Made by a program: the position numbers and the translations under genes
DNA from: JANQRV01 sp964533785
GTDB lineage: Bacteria > Bacteroidota > Bacteroidia > Chitinophagales > Saprospiraceae
Assembly: GCA_964533785.1 (NCBI GenBank)
Contig: CAZHNG010000147.1
Span: 1-15,546 of the forward strand
DNA: 15,546 bases
Reading direction: 5' to 3'
Part shown: piece by piece, positions 7,446 to 13,438 of the stretch
Numbering within the stretch: the stretch's first letter is position 1
How the letters are laid out: each line of letters begins with the position of its first letter
The notes under the pieces: model-generated
Databases searched by the model: none
Seen by the model: the letters and a program-made list of their open reading frames with translations, nothing else
What the model was told of the DNA's origin: nothing

Positions 7446-7793
7446 CTAATCTCATTTTAACTTAAAGACTACAAATTTTACAAATTATTGACTCATTTTT
7501 AAGGATTCCGCCAATTATCGTTATTCTTAAAAAACAACCTTTGATGATATAATATCGTCTTATGAAGGGTCAACAGTGGTTTATAAAGGTACTCTCCATT
7601 TTATACTTGAGTTACCAAATATAGTCGATTGGTTTAAAATGCGCTGCTAAAATTTAGGACGAGGATATTAATCATTACAAAGATATCGTTAGAGCTTCTA
7701 ATCATCAGTAATACCCAAATTCTGGCATTTGATATCTTCAATCTGGCATCGCACACTTACTCATGATCGTAGTGAAATTTGAATTCATTATTT
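7446..7793. promoter_or_regulatory. Divergent intergenic region between the Nudix-type gene and the secreted-protein gene
   Basis: A 348-bp AT-rich stretch with no gene I can support. It should hold promoters in both directions. Seen in it: a direct repeat TACAAATT at 7470-7477 and 7479-7486 (9-bp period); a near-palindrome GATGATAT-A-ATATCGTC at 7543-7559 (7 of 8 positions pair); a minus-strand TATATTTG at 7616-7623 that fits TAnnTTTG but lacks a clear -33 TTG; and a direct repeat TCTGGCAT at 7721-7728 and 7742-7749, exactly 21 bp apart and just upstream of the secreted-protein start. None is strong enough alone to name a promoter or operator. Confidence 0.5.
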
Positions 7794-8357
7794 ATGAAAT
7801 TTGTTTTAAGCTTGAGTTTATTTGTGTTTGGGTTCGGTTCTTTGGTCGCTCAAACCATAACTGATATCAATCGGGAAATCCTGAAGTGGGATGAATTTAA
7901 ATCTTACGAAGGAAAATTTCGCGTATTTGTACCGGGAGCAATGTCGTCAAAAACCGATACGATTACCACCCATATTGGAGAAGTGGCATATCATACGTAC
8001 TTTCACCAAGCTCCGCAACCGGATGAAAGTAACGTGCTCTACATGGTGAGCTATTGCGACTATCCACCCAATACCATTCATTCCGATTCTACCGCTCTAC
8101 TCGGTGATTTTTTTGAAAGTACTATTGATGCTGCCGTATTTAGTATTGCCGGTGATTTGGCTTATTCGGATGATGTCCAATTAGACGATTATCCTGGAAA
8201 GTTCTGGCGCGTTGATTATCTGCAGGGTGAGGCGGTGATTAAGACGAAAGCCTATCTTGTCGAAAGCCGGTATTATGCTGTTCAGGTGGTCATGTTGCGT
8301 AAGTTGAGCTTAAATCCGTATAGTGACCGGTTTCTGGATTCTTTCCGGTTGTTTTGA
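7794..8357 (+). CDS. Small secreted protein of unknown function
   Basis: A 187-residue protein. The ATG at 7794 is preferred to the TTG at 7779, because it gives a clean signal peptide: MK, a hydrophobic stretch to about residue 15, then SLVAQ with likely cleavage between Ala19 and Gln20, a common Bacteroidota site. The mature part begins with a Trp-containing segment (KWDEFKSYEGKFRVFVPG) and ends FLDSFRLF. This layout, an F-x-V-x-x-PG strand near the start, Y-x-V-x-Y-x-D-x-P in the middle, a YPG segment and a final FLxSF, recalls small secreted alpha/beta proteins of the PsbP/Mog1-like type, but that is pattern memory, not a demonstrated match. It stands alone on its strand and converges on purB. 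No catalytic motif is visible. Confidence 0.75.
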   Translation: MKFVLSLSLFVFGFGSLVAQTITDINREILKWDEFKSYEGKFRVFVPGAMSSKTDTITTHIGEVAYHTYFHQAPQPDESNVLYMVSYCDYPPNTIHSDSTALLGDFFESTIDAAVFSIAGDLAYSDDVQLDDYPGKFWRVDYLQGEAVIKTKAYLVESRYYAVQVVMLRKLSLNPYSDRFLDSFRLF

Positions 8358-8469
8358 AGGGGTTGCGGGCTAAACGTGTTGCGAGTTAGCGAGCTGAAGA
8401 GTAGGGAGTATTGGGTTGGAGGCATTTCTTTTTTGTGTTTGTTATACCTTTTTTGTGAAATATTATTAA

Positions 8470-8483
8470 GGGAGAATTTTCCC
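8470..8483 (+). terminator. Weak hairpin between convergent genes
   Basis: GGGAG-AATT-TTCCC forms a five-pair stem (one G-U pair on the plus strand) in the 156-nt gap between the secreted-protein gene and the 3' end of purB. No T-tract follows, so function as a terminator is only suggested by position. Confidence 0.2.
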
Positions 8484-8513
8484 ATTGATATGTCAAATAG
8501 AACCTTCCAAGCT

Positions 8514-9848
8514 TTAGGGTTTTCCAATGTAATTTAAAGGGGTTATTGCTTTTAGTTCTGCTTTCACGTCTTCATTCACGGTCAGGGATTCGATAAACCA
8601 GTGAATATCGGTTTGGGTAATCTGGGCTTTACCACGGGTCAATGCCTTTAGAGCTTCGTAGGGTTTGTCGAATCCTTCCCGGCGTAGGATGTTTTGGATG
8701 CCTTCCGCTACTACCATCCAGTTATTTTCCAGGTCCTGCTGTATGATGTCCTTTCTCAATAATAACTTGCCGAGACCTTTTTGGATGGACTGGAAGGCAA
8801 TGATGCTGTGGGCAAAGGGGACGCCAATATTTCTGAGCACGGTGCTGTCCGTCAAGTCTCTTTGCAGGCGGGATACGGGCAACTTGTCTGCCAGGTGGGT
8901 GAACAAGGCGTTGGCAATGCCGAGGTTGCCTTCTGCATTTTCAAAGTCAATGGGGTTGACCTTGTGCGGCATTGCGGATGACCCTACTTCATTGGCAATA
9001 ACTTTTTGTCCGAAATATTCCATGGAAATATAGGTCCAGACATCGCGGCAAAAGTCGATTAAAATGGTGTTGATCCTTTTCATTGCCTGAAAAAAAGCGG
9101 CCAGGTTATCGTAGTGTTCGATTTGGGTAGTGGGATAAGACCGGTGCAATCCCAATTTATTTTCCACAAAGTTTCTGGCGAAATCGTGCCAGTCGATATG
9201 AGGATAGGTGATGTAGTGGGCATTGAGATTGCCGGTAGCACCGCCGAATTTAGCAGAAAAAGGTATTTGTGGTAGTTGTTCGATCTGCACGGCCAGCCTT
9301 TTTTCAAAAACAGCGAATTCTTTGCCCAAAGTGGTGGGTGAAGCTGGTTGGCCATGGGTGCGTGCCAACATTGGAATGTTTTTCCAATCCGATGCGAGTT
9401 GACCGAGGTGTTCGGTAACTTCTTTTATTGCAGGTAGCCAAACGTTTTCAAAGGCTTCTTTTAGCGACAAAGGGATGGCTGTGTTATTAATATCCTGGGA
9501 GGTTAAACCAAAATGGATAAATTCTTTGAATTGTCCGAAGTTTAGTTCATCGAACTTTTCCTTTAGAAAATATTCTACTGCTTTGACATCGTGATTTGTG
9601 GTTCTTTCTATCGATTTGATATATTCACCCTCTCGTAAAGAAAAATTAGAATATATTTTTTGCAACACACCAAAATCTTTGGATGCTGCATCCTCTAGTT
9701 CAGGAAGTCCTAGTTCTGTTAAAGCTGAGAAATATTGAATTTCTACAAAAACTCTGTATTTTATGAGGGCAAATTCGGAAAAATACGCTTGTAGCGGTTG
9801 GGTTTTTCCGGCATACCTGCCGTCGACAGGAGAAATAGCTAGCAGCAT
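8514..9848 (-). CDS. purB: Adenylosuccinate lyase
   Basis: A 444-residue member of the fumarase/aspartase superfamily. It cleaves fumarate from SAICAR and from adenylosuccinate, two steps of purine synthesis, as a cytoplasmic homotetramer. The signature loop GSSAMPHKVNPIDFEN is near 289-304, with the flexible-loop serine at 290/291. HFGLTSQDINNTA near 112-124 and ARTHGQPASPTTLG near 162-175 (His165) supply the other active-site regions. The start, LLAISPVDGRYAGKTQPL, is the usual PurB N-terminus and supports the ATG at 9848. Length and motifs match the E. coli-type PurB. It is transcribed alone on the minus strand, convergent with the secreted-protein gene and divergent from the plus-strand gene at 10029. 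Confidence 0.96.
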   Translation of the reverse strand: MLLAISPVDGRYAGKTQPLQAYFSEFALIKYRVFVEIQYFSALTELGLPELEDAASKDFGVLQKIYSNFSLREGEYIKSIERTTNHDVKAVEYFLKEKFDELNFGQFKEFIHFGLTSQDINNTAIPLSLKEAFENVWLPAIKEVTEHLGQLASDWKNIPMLARTHGQPASPTTLGKEFAVFEKRLAVQIEQLPQIPFSAKFGGATGNLNAHYITYPHIDWHDFARNFVENKLGLHRSYPTTQIEHYDNLAAFFQAMKRINTILIDFCRDVWTYISMEYFGQKVIANEVGSSAMPHKVNPIDFENAEGNLGIANALFTHLADKLPVSRLQRDLTDSTVLRNIGVPFAHSIIAFQSIQKGLGKLLLRKDIIQQDLENNWMVVAEGIQNILRREGFDKPYEALKALTRGKAQITQTDIHWFIESLTVNEDVKAELKAITPLNYIGKP

Positions 9849-9943
9849 TTATTGAAAAATTAAAAAATGGACAATAGATGTAAAGATCAGAAGAATTTGC
9901 TTGTTAAAATAATTTGAATATTGTAAAATTACAGGGTTAAAGA

Positions 9944-9959
9944 AAGATTGAGAAATCTT
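9944..9959. repeat. Short hairpin in the purB / 10029 divergent region
   Basis: AAGATT-GAGA-AATCTT is a perfect 6-bp inverted repeat with a 4-nt loop, lying about 95 nt upstream of the purB start and 70 nt upstream of the start at 10029. It could be an operator or a leader hairpin; its position alone does not decide. Confidence 0.25.
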
Positions 9960-10000
9960 AACACAATTTGAGAATACTCTGAAGTTTGGATAAAAACCTT

Positions 10001-10008
10001 TATAATTG
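10001..10008 (+). promoter_or_regulatory. Candidate -7 element for the membrane protein/DUF3822 genes
   Basis: TATAATTG matches TAnnTTTG at all but one fixed position and ends 20 nt before the ATG at 10029. The nearest upstream TTG (9986-9988) is only 12 nt away, shorter than the usual spacing of about 19, so the -33 partner is doubtful. Confidence 0.35.
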
Positions 10009-10028
10009 CGCTAAAACAATACGAAAAA

Positions 10029-10616
10029 ATGAGATTAATAATCAATTTATTTTTAGTTGCGCTCATTGCTTTTCTTGTCTGGATGCTTGTAAACAGTATT
10101 CGTGAGCCTATTGCATTTAAAGCTTCGAAGGATAGGAGAGAGGCTGCCGTCATTGACAAGTTGATGACCATTCGCGAGGCTCAGGAAATGTTTAGAAGTA
10201 TTAAGGAAGGATTTGCACCGACTTTTGATTCATTGGCTTATGTTTTAACCAACGACAGTTTTGCGATCGTATCGGTCATAGGTGACCCGGATGATCCTAC
10301 CTTTACGGGAGAAATCCAGTATGACACCACTTTCTTCCCTGCGATAGACTCCGTTAGAGCGCTTGGGATGAATCTTGATTCGCTGAGGTACGTACCTTAT
10401 GGTAGAGGTGCAACATTCGATATTGCTGCTGATACCATAACTTATCAAAGTACTAATGTACCCGTTGTAGAGGTGGGGGTTAAACGCAAAGTTTTTATGG
10501 GTAAATACGGAAGTGAGCGTTTTGCCCGTTATGATCAAACGTACAATCCGAATTCCGTACTTAAATTTGGAAATTTGAATGCACCAAACCTGACAGGAAC
10601 TTGGGACAGCAACTAA
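10029..10616 (+). CDS. Membrane-anchored protein of unknown function, upstream of DUF3822
   Basis: A 195-residue protein with a single N-terminal membrane anchor (about residues 4-23) and almost no cytoplasmic tail, so most of it should lie outside the inner membrane. A charged helix follows (RREAAVIDKLMTIREAQEMF, about 37-56), then a phenylalanine/aspartate segment (FAPTFDSLAYVL) and a strand-rich region. The order hydrophobic N-terminus, long helix, REAQE...FDSL resembles pseudopilins and related small envelope proteins, but no prepilin peptidase site is present. Conserved-looking segments include ALGMNLDSLRYVPYG and, near the C-terminus, NSVLKFGNLNAPNLTGTW. The ATG at 10029 has an A-rich leader typical of this phylum. 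The last 16 nt overlap the proposed TTG start of DUF3822, so the two are probably co-translated. I know no function for it. Confidence 0.8.
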   Translation: MRLIINLFLVALIAFLVWMLVNSIREPIAFKASKDRREAAVIDKLMTIREAQEMFRSIKEGFAPTFDSLAYVLTNDSFAIVSVIGDPDDPTFTGEIQYDTTFFPAIDSVRALGMNLDSLRYVPYGRGATFDIAADTITYQSTNVPVVEVGVKRKVFMGKYGSERFARYDQTYNPNSVLKFGNLNAPNLTGTWDSN

Positions 10617-11464
10617 ATGACATAGCAAAGAATATTAATATTCATACAAGGGAAGCAAAACTGTTCATTCGCTCGGGGATGAACAGTTTTGCGTATATGG
10701 TGAAAAATAAAAATGGAGAGATATCCCTATTTCATTTTGACCAATTTGAAGAGATCATAACCGATCCGGTAAAAATTGGCCGTCGTCTGCAGAGGATACT
10801 AGTAGAAAATACCCTTTTTAAAGAGTCATTTAAACAAGTAGATATCTCCTATGATTCGGCGGGCTATACGATTATTCCTGACCAGTTTTTCAATGAGGAT
10901 GAAGCTCCGGCGTTTTTAAAACAAGTGACTACCGTTTTAGATAGTGATCAGATCGAGGTGGATAGTTTGTCCTTCCTTAAATCTAAACTGATCTTTTCGA
11001 TCGACAAAGGGATTCAATTCCTTTTCAGCGTGCATTTTCCAAAGTGCAAAATCCATCACTCCATTTCTACCTGGTTATTTGCTATTCATCAGTACACTAA
11101 AGAAATGAAATTAAGCTGCAAGCTACTTTTTGCCAATATAGAACCCGATGTACTGAAAATTGCTTTATTGGATGATGGTAAGCTGCTGATCACCAACCAT
11201 TTTATCTATCGTTCTGAAGAAGATCTTAGGTATTTCCTCTTCCTGATTTTTGATCAATTTAATTTAGATCCTGCTGTTCTACCGGTCTACCTTTCCGGAA
11301 ATATTACCCATAATAATTCCGCTTATCAAGCCATTTATCCATACTTCAAGAATTTAAATATTGTAAAATGGTTTGACGGATTACCGCTGCATTCCAATAT
11401 GGAACCTCCCGCTCATTTGCAACGTTACTTCAATGTTGCCGGTATGAATTTTCTTGCAACCTAA
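10601..11464 (+). CDS. DUF3822 family protein
   Basis: A 287-residue protein that I recognise as DUF3822, a Bacteroidota family of unknown function usually found beside rsmD, as here. Its layout (two similar halves, each with a strand pair LFIRSGMNSFAYMV or LLFANIEPDVLKIALLDDG and a later helix, then VYLSGNI) recalls the actin-like ASKHA fold; this is an inference, and the usual ATP-binding Asp-Gly and Gly-Gly signatures are not evident. No signal peptide or membrane span, so probably cytoplasmic. The start is unusual: the first ATG (10679, Met27) falls inside the first strand, so a non-ATG start is needed. The TTG at 10601 overlaps the upstream stop by 16 nt and is my choice; an ATT at 10634 is another possibility. 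The overlap suggests coupling to the membrane protein. Confidence 0.8.
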   Translation: MGQQLNDIAKNINIHTREAKLFIRSGMNSFAYMVKNKNGEISLFHFDQFEEIITDPVKIGRRLQRILVENTLFKESFKQVDISYDSAGYTIIPDQFFNEDEAPAFLKQVTTVLDSDQIEVDSLSFLKSKLIFSIDKGIQFLFSVHFPKCKIHHSISTWLFAIHQYTKEMKLSCKLLFANIEPDVLKIALLDDGKLLITNHFIYRSEEDLRYFLFLIFDQFNLDPAVLPVYLSGNITHNNSAYQAIYPYFKNLNIVKWFDGLPLHSNMEPPAHLQRYFNVAGMNFLAT

Positions 11465-11500
11465 AAGTTTATGAGTTTTGTGGGAATAAATAAATACTAT

Positions 11501-11697
11501 AAACAAAAAGCGGTACGAGAATGATTGTATATACATCCCGCGTTTGGTTTATATGTTTATGAGGTTTATAGCAACCGATAAACCACATCGAAACAAAACG
11601 GTATAAGAATGATGGTTAGTCAGATCCGGCGTTTGGTTTATGAGGTTTATGGCAACCGATAAACCACATCGAAACAAAACGGTATAAGAATGATGGT
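11501..11697. repeat. Tandem repeat of about 81-90 bp, two full copies plus a partial third
   Basis: Copy 1 spans 11501-11590 (90 bp, diverged), copy 2 11591-11671 (81 bp) and a partial copy 3 11672-11697 (26 bp, identical to the start of copy 2). Each full copy begins AAACAAAA(A)(G)CGGTA and ends CAACCGATAAACCACATCG. Within each, GGTTTAT pairs with ATAAACC across an 8-nt loop (11644-11665 in copy 2), so the unit can form a hairpin. The array fills the gap between DUF3822 and rsmD and ends 44 nt before the rsmD start. It encodes nothing convincing in any frame. Confidence 0.85.
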
Positions 11698-11741
11698 CAT
11701 TCCGCCTAACATTTGGCTTAATCTTCTGATTACTATTAATT

Positions 11742-12278
11742 ATGCGAATAATAAGCGGACAATTCAAAGGAAGGCGATTCAATCCACCAGCAAAAAAGTG
11801 GCCAACTCGTCCAACAACGGATATTGCAAAAGAAGGCTTGTTCAATATTCTGAGCAACTGGCTGGATTTTGAAGATATAAAAGTGCTCGACCTATTTGGC
11901 GGTACGGGAAATCATAGCTATGAATTCATTTCACGTGGGTGCAAAGATGTTACTTACGTAGATAAATTTCCCGGCTGTGTATCTTTTGTGAAGAAGATCG
12001 TTAAGCAACTTGGTATCGAAGCCTTTTTGACCATACAAAAAGAGGACGTTTTTCGATTCATCAAGTCCTGTCCTTATCAATATGACTACATATTCGCCGG
12101 TCCTCCCTATGCGCTACCTAATATTGATGAAATTCCCGATTTGATATTCGAGCACAATTTGCTTAAGGCGGATGGGATTTTTGTTTTAGAACACAATCCC
12201 AATCATCAGTATCAAGAACATCATCGTTTTTTTGAGGAACGTAGGTATGGAAAGACGGTGTTTTCGTTCTTTGAGTAG
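11742..12278 (+). CDS. rsmD: 16S rRNA (guanine(966)-N2)-methyltransferase RsmD
   Basis: A 178-residue Rossmann-fold SAM-dependent methyltransferase, normal length for RsmD, which modifies G966 of 16S rRNA in assembled 30S particles. The N-terminus MRIISGQFKGRRFNPP and RPTTDIAKEGLFNIL (23-37) are typical. Motif I is DLFGGTGNHS (50-59), the acidic SAM-ribose residue is Asp74 (YVDK), and the catalytic-loop position reads AGPPYALP (119-126). In E. coli RsmD and related N2-guanine methyltransferases this loop is DPPF/DPPY or NPPY; here Gly120 replaces the Asp/Asn. The codon is GGT at 12099-12101, one base from the Asp codon GAT. If this is a lineage-wide trait, the enzyme may still act. It follows DUF3822 across a tandem repeat, so it may have its own promoter, and it converges on the phosphatase gene. 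Confidence 0.9.
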   Translation: MRIISGQFKGRRFNPPAKKWPTRPTTDIAKEGLFNILSNWLDFEDIKVLDLFGGTGNHSYEFISRGCKDVTYVDKFPGCVSFVKKIVKQLGIEAFLTIQKEDVFRFIKSCPYQYDYIFAGPPYALPNIDEIPDLIFEHNLLKADGIFVLEHNPNHQYQEHHRFFEERRYGKTVFSFFE

Positions 12279-12300
12279 ACTGTATACGGATTAGTTGGCG

Positions 12301-12314
12301 CTTAACCTCTTAAG
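12301..12314. terminator. Small hairpin between convergent rsmD and phosphatase genes
   Basis: CTTAA-CCTC-TTAAG lies in the 36-nt gap between the two 3' ends. A competing stem TTAAC/GTTAA (12302-12318) overlaps it. It is AT-rich and lacks a T-tract on either strand, so a role in termination is suggested only by its location. Confidence 0.2.
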
Positions 12315-13031
12315 TTAACGGCCACGCATCATTTGTAGCAGCCAACTATTCATATTATCAATATTCTTTTGGAAATATACCTCCCGGTTGGTCATATCAA
12401 AGGCACAAAGCTTGCCCATATCAGGTTCGAGGACGTAGAAACAGCCGCAGTCGATGTCGAAGTATTGAAGTTCATCGAGTTGAGCGAGATTTTCGCGGAT
12501 CTTAGTTTCGGTAGTCGGTGTATGTCCGTGAATGACAATGCGATGACCCAGCCAATCGTAATCAATGCTATTATACCAATTGCGAATCCACATTAATGCC
12601 CATTGATCCATAAGGGGATCGGGCGTATCAAAATTAAGACCGGCGTGTGCCAAAATATAATCATCTATTTCGAGGTAGGAATGAAGTTGATCTATAAAAG
12701 ACCAGTAAACATCCTGGACACCTTCTAAATTCAATACCCTGAAACTATTCATTGTTTGTTTCCCTCCCCACTGCCGCCATTCATTCAAGGCTTTGGGATC
12801 CAGACGGGCGGTCTGCATTTGTTGTTCGTGATTGCCTTTGAGACATTTAACCTGGTATCCTTCCTCCATGAGCTGAAAAATCGTATCAAAAACACCTTTA
12901 GAATCGGGGCCTCTGTCCACAAAATCACCTAATAAATATAGCGCATCCTTCTTTTGCAGGTCGATCTTTGCCAACAATGCCTGAAAAGTTTGATTACAAC
13001 CGTGAATGTCAGAAATAGCAAATTTTCTCAT
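12315..13031 (-). CDS. PPP-family serine/threonine protein phosphatase (calcineurin-like metallophosphoesterase)
   Basis: A 238-residue metallophosphoesterase with the full set of PPP motifs: DIHG at 8-11 (Asp8, His10), GDFVDRG at 35-41 (Asp36, Asp39, Arg40), KGNHE at 65-69 (Asn67, His68), AHAG at 128-131 (His129) and IHGHTP at 167-172. These residues bind two divalent metals and the phosphate. Size and motif spacing resemble bacterial PrpA/PphA-type and lambda phosphatases, which remove phosphate from proteins. The closely related symmetrical Ap4A hydrolases (ApaH) are an alternative, though they are usually longer. No signal peptide, so cytoplasmic. No kinase gene lies nearby. The start at 13031 (MRKFAISDIHG) places the DIHG motif at the usual distance. 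It diverges from argS. Confidence 0.88.
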   Translation of the reverse strand: MRKFAISDIHGCNQTFQALLAKIDLQKKDALYLLGDFVDRGPDSKGVFDTIFQLMEEGYQVKCLKGNHEQQMQTARLDPKALNEWRQWGGKQTMNSFRVLNLEGVQDVYWSFIDQLHSYLEIDDYILAHAGLNFDTPDPLMDQWALMWIRNWYNSIDYDWLGHRIVIHGHTPTTETKIRENLAQLDELQYFDIDCGCFYVLEPDMGKLCAFDMTNREVYFQKNIDNMNSWLLQMMRGR

Positions 13032-13038
13032 GTTTTAT

Positions 13039-13384
13039 GCCACGAATGCACGAATGAACAAATATTTAAGCTTGTGCGAAAAGGAGACGCTACCATTTAT
13101 ACCTTGATTCTTTCTTTTGGACTTTTGACATAACGCCTTATGCGTTTGATAATCAACGAAAAAAGCATTTCAGGGTGGTCGCCCAACTTAAAGTTATCTA
13201 CTGACCACCAAAGATTTGCTGTTTTTCTGTCTAGCTTCCAGTGTTACCGCCCATAGCCGTCAACGTCAAAAGTCTAACCCTTCTAAAAAGCTGAAAAAAA
13301 TAATACGATGTTAGGCACTATTTTCCGCTCACTGCTGTTAAGGATTTTCAACAGCCACAAGAATAGTATTTGTAAATTCGTGGC
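13039..13384. repeat. Foldback element with GCCACGAAT terminal inverted arms
   Basis: The outer arms are GCCACGAAT (13039-13047) and ATTCGTGGC (13376-13384), a perfect 9-bp inverted pair. Just inside, both arms carry the same word in inverted orientation: ACAAATA (13058-13064) and TATTTGT (13367-13373); the left arm has an extra CACGAAT copy (13049-13055). Further in are a perfect 10-bp pair GACTTTTGAC/GTCAAAAGTC (13120-13129, 13265-13274), a 7-bp pair GGTGGTC/GACCACC (13174-13180, 13203-13209) and AACTT-A-AAGTT (13185-13195). I recall GCCACGAAT-type words as common intergenic repeats in Bacteroidota. The whole could be a MITE-like element or a structured RNA; which is not shown. Confidence 0.55.
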
Positions 13385-13402
13385 CATTATTTTTTATTTT
13401 CG
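13369..13402 (+). promoter_or_regulatory. Candidate argS promoter
   Basis: TTTG at 13369-13372 can serve as the -33 element and TATTTTCG at 13395-13402 as the -7 element (one fixed position differs from TAnnTTTG). They are 22 nt apart, within the range seen for the Bacteroidota housekeeping sigma factor. Transcription would start near 13408, giving a leader of about 30 nt. The ATTCGTGGC arm of the inverted-repeat element lies between the two boxes. Confidence 0.5.
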
Positions 13403-13438
13403 CGCAATAAGTTAACCTAAATAACATCCAATAGTTCG

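Larger units (their letters stand above)
13032..13438. other. 407-bp intergenic region rich in inverted repeats
   Basis: No gene I can support lies between the phosphatase and argS. The region holds roughly concentric inverted repeats (described separately) and several smaller hairpins: CATAA-CGCC-TTATG (13129-13142), an imperfect CGTTTGAT/ATCAACG foldback (13143-13158) and GCTGTT/AACAGC (13334-13355). Two short open stretches exist: a 38-codon ATG frame on the plus strand (13140-13256) and a 48-codon stretch on the minus strand (13097-13243) with ATG only at codon 26. Neither resembles a protein I know. Confidence 0.6.

Noticed and set aside
8282..8527. 81-codon minus-strand open frame downstream of purB
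   Set aside because: It lies largely antisense to the end of the secreted-protein gene and reads through a spacer; no signal peptide, domain or sensible start context.
8665..9355. Open frames in other phases within purB
   Set aside because: Shadows of the purB reading frame; they contain no family motif and lie inside essential PurB segments.
11549..11857. Minus-strand open frame of about 100 codons across the tandem repeat, with an internal duplicated segment
   Set aside because: The duplicated amino-acid segment simply reflects the DNA tandem repeat, and the frame overlaps the start of rsmD on the opposite strand.
13039..13384. Complete insertion sequence with transposase
   Set aside because: The inverted arms enclose only ~330 bp with no open frame long enough for a transposase and no recognisable DDE or Y1 motif.
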